From the NCBI GenBank assembly GCA_030043815.1, contig JASHWX010000189.1, positions 1 through 32,048 of the forward strand: DNA of 32,048 bases. Direction: 5' to 3'. Position numbers and translations under genes: made by a program. The notes beneath the pieces are model-generated. The model was given only the letters and a program-made list of their open reading frames with translations, ran no database searches and had not been told where the DNA came from. The stretch comes from Candidatus Rhabdochlamydia sp. GTDB taxonomy: Bacteria > Chlamydiota > Chlamydiia > Chlamydiales > Rhabdochlamydiaceae. Shown piece after piece: positions 15,930-22,073 of the stretch (positions are counted from its first letter, which is position 1; each line of letters opens with the position of its first letter).

Positions 15930-16538
15930 ATGAAGCGTTTAACTTTTCCTGTTTTAACTTTTATTGGCGCGCTTATTTTCCTATCGAGCTGCGCAAGTTA
16001 CCAAGCTGCTTCTCTGAACACACTTGCTTCTGATGCTGTTCATGCCACTTCACAGAGGCAAGGCGATATCGTAGTAGTAGCAAAAGCCTTTAATAAAGGC
16101 GATTGCAAACGATATTTAGACAGAGATGTTATTGCAGAGGGATATCAGCCTATTCAACTTTATATCGAGAACAATGGCGACAAGAATTATACCTTTTCGC
16201 TAAGCAGAGTCGGTTTGCCTTGTGCAGGTCCTGAAGAGGTTGCTGAAAAAGTACATACTTCAACTGTTGGAAGAGCGACCGGATACGGGGTAGGAGCATT
16301 ATTCTTATGGCCACTGGCAATCCCCGCTATTGTAGACGGGGTAAAGTCATCTCAAGCCAATGATGCTTTAGATATTGATTTCTCATCAAAAGCTGCTAGA
16401 GATCAAATCATTCAACCTCATTCGTATTTCAATAAATTACTCTTTGTCCCCACCAACGAATATCAACCTTCGTTTAACATGACGCTAATGGATCAAAACT
16501 CCAACAAGAAGACGATAACCGTTAGAGTGAATACATGA
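15930..16538 (+). CDS. Predicted lipoprotein, unrecognised family
   Basis: 202 aa with a clear lipoprotein signal: MKRLTF, a hydrophobic stretch and LSSC, with the lipidated Cys at residue 21. The mature part starts with a Ser/Ala-rich linker, then a beta-rich domain (DIVVVAKAFN, QPIQLYIENNGDKNYTFSL) that looks immunoglobulin-like. A glycine-rich hydrophobic stretch near residues 112-130 (GRATGYGVGALFLWPLAIPA) may be a membrane-inserting hairpin. KLLFVPTNEYQPSFNMTLM resembles the end of a beta-sandwich. The ribosome binding site AAAAAAGGAGA is strong. I do not recognise the family; envelope location is the only confident inference. Confidence 0.72.
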   Translation: MKRLTFPVLTFIGALIFLSSCASYQAASLNTLASDAVHATSQRQGDIVVVAKAFNKGDCKRYLDRDVIAEGYQPIQLYIENNGDKNYTFSLSRVGLPCAGPEEVAEKVHTSTVGRATGYGVGALFLWPLAIPAIVDGVKSSQANDALDIDFSSKAARDQIIQPHSYFNKLLFVPTNEYQPSFNMTLMDQNSNKKTITVRVNT

Positions 16539-16677
16539 GGATACTGTCGAATAAAATCTCATCTAAAACGGTAAGCCATGCAAGTTATCTTGGGTTCAGA
16601 ATTCAGACAATAGATGAGTTCTTCTGGCTTTGATAATGCGAGGGTGAAAATAATTAATCAATATTTCCTCCATATTC

Positions 16678-16761
16678 TTACCAAGATATGCCATATTGTC
16701 TAAGAGCGTATTGCGCATTGGGCTCCCCCAATCTCGCAGCTATTATCAAGTCATTGAGCAA
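16678..16761 (-). pseudogene. Possible Sel1-repeat fragment
   Basis: In the frame next to the truncated hydrolase, the minus strand reads a 27-residue end, including LIIAARLGEPNAQYALRQYG, before a TAA. The Ala-Ala-x-x-Gly-x-x-x-Ala-Gln-Tyr-x-Leu pattern is that of a Sel1 (TPR-like) repeat. There is no start codon or upstream partner in this frame, so it could only be a remnant joined to the hydrolase fragment. The rest of 16539-16750 shows nothing else I can identify. Confidence 0.3.
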
Positions 16762-17035
16762 CCAAAAAAGGCTTGTGTCCAAATACGGTTTCATCACGAT
16801 CAATTGGGCCAGAGCCAGCAATGAGTAAAACAGCAGGAGATGGTTTTCCTGACCTGGGAAGAGTTAAAGTTCCGGCCAAGGTCGCGTCTGCTGTTAAGTT
16901 TGAGTATTTAACTTCTTCTGCATCGTAAGAAATGACGCTTTTTGGCTCTTGAGGACGAAAAGGCGCTGAAACCTCTTTAAGTAATTCATCTGAAGCAGCT
17001 AACAGGCTGAATACTGTAAACAATTGCTTAATCAT
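16751..17035 (-). pseudogene. Truncated alpha/beta-hydrolase (N-terminal fragment)
   Basis: 94 codons from the ATG at 17035, beginning with a signal-peptide-like stretch (MIKQLFTVFSLLAAS). FRPQEPK, YDAEEVKYSN, LAGTLTLP, AVLLIAGSGPIDRDE and GHKPFLV follow in the same order as the N-terminus of secreted alpha/beta-hydrolases of the YcjY-like type. The frame then stops after two more residues (AQ). The family continues for about 200 more residues with the nucleophile Ser and the His, none of which is present. The enzyme must be inactive. An upstream in-frame ATG at 17107 would only add an unrelated tail. Confidence 0.72.
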
Positions 17036-17353
17036 CCAAGTCCTCGTTTTATTTTCTAGGAGAAGATGTGATGGCAGATTATCGCAGATTAAACATAATG
17101 TTCTCAATCGAGAAGGTGCAATTTTGGTGCAACAGGGCTCATTGCACCCGCAAAGATCAGCAAAATTCGGTTGCGTCCATCAAGCAAGTCTTTTATAATC
17201 ATGCTCATAAGGCTGGTTAGAAGGGATTTCATCCTCCAAACTTATCGCTTTTTCTTTTTTGCCATTATTAGGATGGTAGCTTTCTTCTTATTGAAAGAAA
17301 CGTTTTCACATTCTAAACTATCTTCTATGAGGCAATCTGGAAAGGATCTTCTC

Positions 17354-17572
17354 ATGAAAAAAGAAATCATTGTCAGGTTATCTCAGAGTATTGAAGAAAC
17401 TGTACATATTGAGCAGGACGTTGAATATTGGATGGCAAGGGACCTTCAGTTACTTTTCGAATATAGTAATTGGGACGATTTTCTGAATGTTATCGAGAAG
17501 GTAAAAAAAACTTATTCTAGTTCTAAGCTTCTAATAATCAATCATTTTCGTGATTTCATGAAAATGGTCTAA
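17354..17572 (+). pseudogene. Truncated DinD-like protein
   Basis: 72 codons from the ATG at 17354. MKKEIIVRLSQSIEETVHIE, then VEYWMARDLQLLFEYSNWDDF, VIEKVKKTY and HFRDFMKMV follow the N-terminus of DinD (DNA-damage-inducible protein D). DinD normally runs to about 270-290 residues. This frame stops directly after the conserved Lys-Met-Val. The next gene begins 49 bases later, so the remainder is deleted rather than frameshifted. An in-frame extension upstream (to 17171) is hydrophobic and unlike DinD. Sits in an AT-rich strip next to another gene fragment. Confidence 0.72.
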
Positions 17573-17621
17573 AGCGGATTTTTTCGCAAAATCTTCTGTT
17601 GGTGAATACAGGGAACATTTT

Positions 17622-18707
17622 ATGAACAAAAAAGACTTATCTATCATACCACCCCTTTCTCTCCCTCCCGCTTCCTTACCAGAGGAACTCCTTAGCGATC
17701 TTCGGAAAATGATCGACCGAGCTAGAGAGGCTGTTGCCTCTACTGTTAACTCTACTTTAGCAATGCTCTACTGGCATGTCGGAGCCCGTGTGCAATCTGA
17801 AGTCCTTCAGCATGAAAGAGCTGAGTATGGAAAGAAAATTGTCGCCACGGTGTCGCGACTTTTGGCAGCTGAGTATGGTAAAGGATTTTCTGAAAAAAGC
17901 CTTTGGAGAATGATCCAGTTCTATGAACTCTTCCCTGACCAAGAGATTGTCGCAGCACTGCTGCGACAATTAAGTTGGACGCACTTTACAATCCTTATTC
18001 CCATCAAGGATCCTGTTAAAAGAAGTTTTTACGCCGAAATGTGTCGTATTGAAAAATGGAACTATCGCACCTTAGAGCGAAAAATTAGATCCCTCCTCTT
18101 CGAACGCACTGCCCTGTCCAAAAAACCAGAGTCCCTCATTGAAGCTGAGATAGAAATGTTGCGTAAAGAAGATCGTCTCACTCCCGACCTTGTCTTTCGT
18201 GATCCTTATTTCCTTGAGTTCCTGAATCTGAACGATCGGTATTTTGAAAAAGACCTAGAGGATGCTATCATGCGCGAACTCGAACAGTTTATCCTAGAAT
18301 TAGGGTCTGGCTTTTCTTTTCTCGCGCGCCAAAAATGCATAGTAATAGATGAGGAGGATTTTCATATAGACCTTCTTTTCTATAATCGAGACCTTAAGCG
18401 GTTGGTCGTCATCGAGCTCAAACTAGATGATTTCCGCGCTGAATACAAAGGTCAAATGGAGCTCTACTTGCGCTGGCTCGATAAGCATGAACGCCGCCCC
18501 GGAGAAGAGTCTCCTATAGGGCTTATCCTGTGCACGGGGAAGCAACAAGAAAGGATTGAGCTATTAGAACTTGGCAAAGCGGGCATTCATGTGGCAGAAT
18601 ATCTTACAGCGTTGCCTTCCAAAGATGCCCTTCGTCGAAAACTCCACCAGGCAATTGAGCGTGCGCATCTGCGATTGCAGTCAAAAGAAGATAAAAAGCA
18701 TGAATAG
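17622..18707 (+). CDS. YhcG-type PDDEXK nuclease (DUF1016)
   Basis: 361 aa, matching the two-part layout of the YhcG family. The N-terminal DUF1016 region (about 25-175) contains MLYWHVGARVQSEVL, YGKKIVATVSRLL, YGKGFSEKSLWRMIQFYELF and LRQLSWTHF. The C-terminal nuclease-fold region (about 190-345) contains RDPYFLEFL, FHIDLLFYNRDLKRLVVIEL and YKGQMELYLRWLD. The Asp near 250 and Glu-x-Lys (ELK, about 265-267) are the expected metal-binding and catalytic residues, so the enzyme looks intact. These proteins recur in mobile and defence-related regions; the biochemical target is not settled. A small helix-turn-helix gene starts 21 bases downstream, and a DinD remnant lies upstream. Confidence 0.85.
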   Translation: MNKKDLSIIPPLSLPPASLPEELLSDLRKMIDRAREAVASTVNSTLAMLYWHVGARVQSEVLQHERAEYGKKIVATVSRLLAAEYGKGFSEKSLWRMIQFYELFPDQEIVAALLRQLSWTHFTILIPIKDPVKRSFYAEMCRIEKWNYRTLERKIRSLLFERTALSKKPESLIEAEIEMLRKEDRLTPDLVFRDPYFLEFLNLNDRYFEKDLEDAIMRELEQFILELGSGFSFLARQKCIVIDEEDFHIDLLFYNRDLKRLVVIELKLDDFRAEYKGQMELYLRWLDKHERRPGEESPIGLILCTGKQQERIELLELGKAGIHVAEYLTALPSKDALRRKLHQAIERAHLRLQSKEDKKHE

Positions 18708-18728
18708 CTTTTGATTGGGGTAGTAAAA

Positions 18729-19058
18729 ATGTGCAAGATAAAGATATCAAAAGTGCGACAAAGATCTTTAGGAAAATCGCGGAAGGTTGATCTCCACAAA
18801 GTAAAAGGCTTGAGACGCGTTCATCCTTTGAGGGAACTCAGCGATCCAAAGCAAACAGCATTGGCAATACTTGAATGCCTGCAAAATAATGATCCGGAAG
18901 GCGCTATGGAAATGATTGTCATCTACCTTGATGCAGTCAATAAATCGCGTCTGCGACAGAAGACAAATTTACCCAAATCAACGCTGTATTCAGCGTTAAA
19001 GCATCGTAATCTCACCATTAAGACATTGGCAAAAATCATGCATGCTTCTACTCATTAG
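18729..19058 (+). CDS. Small helix-turn-helix DNA-binding protein (antitoxin-like)
   Basis: 109 aa. A basic N-terminus (KIKISKVRQRSLGKSRKV) is followed by a helical region. The C-terminal KSRLRQKTNLPKSTLYSALK reads as a helix-turn-helix, and NLTIKTLAKIMHAS as the final helix of an XRE/HigA-like fold. The ATG at 18729 is preferred over an upstream TTG because a GGGG-containing site lies seven bases before it. It starts 21 bases after the YhcG-like gene and is probably co-transcribed. It could be an antitoxin or a regulator of that gene. No RelE/HigB-type toxin is visible beside it. Confidence 0.6.
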   Translation: MCKIKISKVRQRSLGKSRKVDLHKVKGLRRVHPLRELSDPKQTALAILECLQNNDPEGAMEMIVIYLDAVNKSRLRQKTNLPKSTLYSALKHRNLTIKTLAKIMHASTH

Positions 19059-19074
19059 AACTAATAAGAGCCCC

Positions 19075-19530
19075 ATGAACACTTCTCCTTCTTTTCTCAC
19101 CACTGTCACTCTTTCGCCACCCGAAAACTATAATCCCATTGGCAGTGGCGCTGGGTGCATTTGCGTCAGCAGAGGGGAGTTCCTTTTGCTCAAACGTTCA
19201 GAAGGTGGAAAATTTCCCGGTCAGTGGTGCAATCCTGGGGGAAAGTCGGAACCTAATGAGACAAAAGAACAGTCAGTTCAAAGAGAAATCTTGGAAGAAA
19301 TAGGTTTGGAATTGCCTCAACATCAATTCGAATTTCTTAAAACCGTTTATATACGCTATATGCAATGGGATTATGCATTCCATTTGTTCCGTGTCGATTT
19401 CGACACAGAAAGGCCCGTGATCAGGCTCAACGAAGAGCATGTCGAATACCGGTGGCTTTCTTTGGCAGAGGTATTGAATTCATTCTTAATGCCCGGTGAG
19501 CGAGAGTGTTATCAGCTCATCTATGGCTAA
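19075..19530 (+). CDS. NUDIX hydrolase
   Basis: Predicted cytoplasmic nucleotide-diphosphate hydrolase (151 aa). The NUDIX box is complete: Gly-x5-Glu-x7-Arg-Glu-Ile-x-Glu-Glu-x-Gly (GGKSEPNETKEQ then VQREILEEIGL), about residues 54-78, preceded by the usual strand with LLLKRSEGGKFPGQWCNPGG. The substrate cannot be read from the sequence; the pattern is closest to MutT/ADP-sugar-type small NUDIX proteins. ATG 19075 is chosen because the fold begins soon after; an in-frame start 11 codons earlier overlaps the preceding gene. Its 3' end overlaps the convergent hydrolase gene by 14 bases. Confidence 0.86.
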   Translation: MNTSPSFLTTVTLSPPENYNPIGSGAGCICVSRGEFLLLKRSEGGKFPGQWCNPGGKSEPNETKEQSVQREILEEIGLELPQHQFEFLKTVYIRYMQWDYAFHLFRVDFDTERPVIRLNEEHVEYRWLSLAEVLNSFLMPGERECYQLIYG

Positions 19531-20416
19531 ATCGATGCATCCATTCAACGCAGCGTTGGACCTGCAATTCAGAGACTCTAGACACTATGCTATTGTGATT
19601 TTCGCCGGTAACGAGGAAGTAGTTCGCGTCTTTATTTTCTAAGTGAGGGAAGCTTCCAGTGTAGGGACGGATTTGGGAATCATTTGGGGTGGCGAAGAAA
19701 TCATATGATCGGGGTGCGCGATTGAAGGCATCTTTCAATCGCTTCATCAGCTCAGTTGCGGTTTTGCTCTGGTAAAGCAGCTCATCGATAAAGGGCGGGG
19801 TATAAATCCAATCCGCTACTTTGAGCTTGTTAGCGAGATCTAAATTCTTTGTTCCTGCAAAAGGTCCTGAAATTGTTGAAAGTTTGATGGGGGGTTGTGT
19901 ATTTCTGAGGCGGATTTCAAGCTCGGCCGCGATGCGTGCTCCATTCGAAAATCCTAATAAGCATATGGGTTTTGAGGGATGTTGACGGATATAGTCTCTA
20001 ATCATTGCTTCGATCGGGGATGCCGACTCATCTAAAGAGCAGTTCCCTTTTTTGGGAATAAAGGGCAGGCGGATATCAAAATGGGGTTGTTTTTCTCGCA
20101 GTGCATTGAGTTGTGGATGCCAGATGTTGGGCCGGCCGTTGACGCCGTGGATAGCGACATAGAGGCCTTGGCTTTCGTCTTTCCAATGATTGTTGGTGGC
20201 TGAGGGAATGACATATTCACTGGGGGCGCCCATGATTTTTTCTTGAATCGTGAGCGTCAATGTCGAAAAGAAATAAGATATTTCTTGAAACCAGGATCGG
20301 ATAAAGTGGTAAACTTTGTAAACAAGGTTTTCAAAATCAATGTCTTCCTCATTGAGAGGTTGGGTAATATGGAAGTTAAAAATGCCTTTATTACATTGAT
20401 TTAAATTTACTGTCAT
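19517..20416 (-). CDS. Alpha/beta-hydrolase-fold protein, possible effector
   Basis: 299 aa, no signal peptide. YVAIHGVNGRPNIWHPQL (about 86-103) is the first core strand and oxyanion region (HG). CLLGFSNGARIAAELE (about 152-167) is the nucleophile elbow with Ser157, and LVTGENHNSIV has a likely catalytic His274. The acid residue may be Asp239 or Asp246. An N-terminal extension of about 80 residues contains amphipathic or hydrophobic stretches (YKVYHFIRSWF, ISYFFSTLTLT) that could bind membrane. The substrate is unknown; lipase or esterase activity is family inference. It is divergent from the PP2C gene across 88 bases, and I see no good ribosome binding site before its ATG. Confidence 0.72.
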   Translation of the reverse strand: MTVNLNQCNKGIFNFHITQPLNEEDIDFENLVYKVYHFIRSWFQEISYFFSTLTLTIQEKIMGAPSEYVIPSATNNHWKDESQGLYVAIHGVNGRPNIWHPQLNALREKQPHFDIRLPFIPKKGNCSLDESASPIEAMIRDYIRQHPSKPICLLGFSNGARIAAELEIRLRNTQPPIKLSTISGPFAGTKNLDLANKLKVADWIYTPPFIDELLYQSKTATELMKRLKDAFNRAPRSYDFFATPNDSQIRPYTGSFPHLENKDANYFLVTGENHNSIVSRVSELQVQRCVEWMHRFSHR

Positions 20417-20504
20417 AACGGCAAAAATCTTATCACAATAATTGGATTAAAAACTACTGTTGAGATACAATCTTTTTACGAAAAATTTTTATGAGGAAGA
20501 CATT

Positions 20505-21731
20505 ATGAGTGGACAGGTCAGTCTGCAGTCGAGTAGCGTACCTAGAGGATTGGATCTCGCACATAGCGCGGCTCCAGCAGTCCATTTGCATTCGCCTTAT
20601 GCTGTATCGACGCATTCGACCATGTCATCCCTCAATCCGCGCAATGCTGCGGTTACGGACTTATCCGATTGTTTGAAGAATGTGTGGGAAGCGATTGTGA
20701 GTTTCTTCAAGTCGCTGATGCATTGTTTCGGCTTATTTTCTAAACCCTCTGAAAAGACGCCTGAGATCCAAAGAGAATTTCGATTGCATAAGGATGATTA
20801 TCAGATTCAACGCAGCTTAGTTGAACAGCGGCTGCGCGCAGCGCAGCAGATGGCCCAAGAGCCGGTCAAGCAATTTCAATTGCAGAGTATTGGGCTTTTA
20901 CCTGTGCAACCAGAAGAAATGAGAGTTGGGAACTACGAGGTAGGGATCTCTCATTTTATCGGTCACAGAGATGCACTCGAGGACGAACACCTGGCCGCTT
21001 CGTTTGATTTGGTGATTAGGGGTCAGCATTATCCGATTCAATTATTCGGGATCTTTGATGGCCATGGCGGGGCGACGGCGGCGCGCTATGTGAGCGATAA
21101 TTTGCGTAGAAAATTGTCAGAGGCGTTGCGCGAATTCAATGCGAATGGGCTGACGCAGGCGGGGATTTGGAAAGCGTTGAAAATGGCGTTTGTGCGTTTG
21201 AATGAAGACTTTAAAAATCTCCATGGGGAAACGGCTTTGGAGCAGGGGACGACTGCGACCGTGGCGATGATTTTAAACAATCAATTATGGACGGCAAATG
21301 TGGGCGACTCACGCACTGTGTTGGACAACAACGGCACGGCTGAACAGCTTTCTTACGATGCGAAGCCGAACGATCCTCGCGTCCGTAGAAAGATCGAGAA
21401 CAGAGGCGGCAAGGTGATCGATGTCAGGGGAGTAGATCGGATCAATGGCGACCTTGCAGTGGGAGGAGCCTTTGGGGATTTTCGTTTAAAAGGGGCAGTA
21501 AGCGCAAGGCCGACGATCACTTGCAAGCCTCTTGCTGAGATTCAACGGGGCACCCATCTGATTTTGTGTTGCGATGGGGTGTACGATGTGGCCCGCACAG
21601 TGGATATCGTCAATGCGGCTCACGCGAACCGCCGCCTTTCTGCTGGACGCATTGCGGAGAAGATTGTTTCGTCCGCTTTTCATTCAAATTCCATGGATAA
21701 TCTTTCTGCGATGGTCGTGAAAATTAGATAA
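20505..21731 (+). CDS. PP2C-family Ser/Thr protein phosphatase with effector-like N-terminus
   Basis: 408 aa metal-dependent protein phosphatase. Motifs in order: GHRDALEDEH (about 153-162), FGIFDGHGG with metal-binding Asp185 and Gly186, QGTTATV (247-253), ANVGDSR (264-270), LAVGGAFGD (317-325), LCCDGVYDV with Asp357 (354-362) and MDNLSAMVV with Asp398-Asn399. All metal ligands are present, so it should be active. The first 140 residues are not catalytic: Ser/Ala/His-rich to about 45, then an amphipathic helix (WEAIVSFFKSLMHCFGLF, 61-78). The wording of the motifs is closer to eukaryotic PP2C than to bacterial PrpC/SpoIIE. ATG 20505 has a good GAGGA site; a TTG upstream is rejected. The stop codon lies inside a repeat shared with the cyoA leader. 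Confidence 0.88.
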   Translation: MSGQVSLQSSSVPRGLDLAHSAAPAVHLHSPYAVSTHSTMSSLNPRNAAVTDLSDCLKNVWEAIVSFFKSLMHCFGLFSKPSEKTPEIQREFRLHKDDYQIQRSLVEQRLRAAQQMAQEPVKQFQLQSIGLLPVQPEEMRVGNYEVGISHFIGHRDALEDEHLAASFDLVIRGQHYPIQLFGIFDGHGGATAARYVSDNLRRKLSEALREFNANGLTQAGIWKALKMAFVRLNEDFKNLHGETALEQGTTATVAMILNNQLWTANVGDSRTVLDNNGTAEQLSYDAKPNDPRVRRKIENRGGKVIDVRGVDRINGDLAVGGAFGDFRLKGAVSARPTITCKPLAEIQRGTHLILCCDGVYDVARTVDIVNAAHANRRLSAGRIAEKIVSSAFHSNSMDNLSAMVVKIR

Positions 21732-22017
21732 ATTGATTTTAATTCTGTTCATCCGTCCTCCGGCGGAAACCCGGCCCTTAAGGGCCGGGTATTTCAAAAA
21801 TGGATTGGCGTGGGTGCGAAGCCCACGCCAACCACAAAAATCCCAGGCCTTAAGGCCTGGGTTCACGTATGAAATACGCACATGAACAAGATTAAAGTAG
21901 CCATCGGCATTCTCGCAATCATTTTTGCCGGGATTGCCGTGTATTTTGTCTTGAGCAGCGAACATGCGTTGCTGATGAGGCCTAAGGGGATTATCGCGCG
22001 TAAAGAGCTGCATCTGA
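21728..22017 (+). repeat. Direct repeat copy 1: duplicated cyoA leader and 5' end, interrupted
   Basis: 21728-21752 repeats 24570-24594 exactly (25 bp), and 21867-22017 repeats 24595-24745 with one mismatch in 151 bp (at 21899). In copy 2 the two parts are contiguous; here they are separated by a 114-bp block of palindromes (21753-21866). The repeat starts at the PP2C stop codon and ends after codon 45 of cyoA. The simplest reading is that PP2C was once followed directly by cyoA and that the propeller gene was later inserted with target duplication. Confidence 0.92.
21753..21866. repeat. 114-bp insertion made of three strong palindromes
   Basis: Contains two perfect 20-bp palindromes centred on CTTAAG-like cores (21770-21789, CCCGGCCC/GGGCCGGG; 21842-21861, CCCAGGCC/GGCCTGGG) and a hairpin TTGGCGTGGG/CCCACGCCAA (21805-21831). 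It is flanked by GTTCAT (21747-21752) and GTTCAC (21861-21866), possibly a 6-base target duplication with one change. It interrupts cyoA leader copy 1 and follows the PP2C stop, where it may end PP2C transcription. Confidence 0.75.
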
Positions 22018-22073
22018 GTCGATGGAGCTGCTCTACACATTTTTTTATGCAGAGCAGCGTTGTCAAAGGTTAG
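21882..22073 (+). pseudogene. Truncated cyoA copy (first 45 codons)
   Basis: Starts with the cyoA ATG and reads the first 45 residues of the real protein (MNKIKVAIGILAIIF to RKELHL). It then leaves the homology at 22017 and stops after 18 unrelated residues. The signal anchor is intact but the quinol-oxidase domain is absent, so any product would be a non-functional membrane peptide. It arises from the duplication that brackets the propeller gene. Confidence 0.85.
22027..22058. terminator. Stem-loop after the propeller gene
   Basis: GCTGCTCT (22027-22034) pairs with AGAGCAGC (22051-22058) around a 16-base AT-rich loop. It begins 12 bases after the stop of the minus-strand propeller gene. Position fits a transcription end; no T run follows the stem, so it is not a textbook intrinsic terminator. 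Confidence 0.4.
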
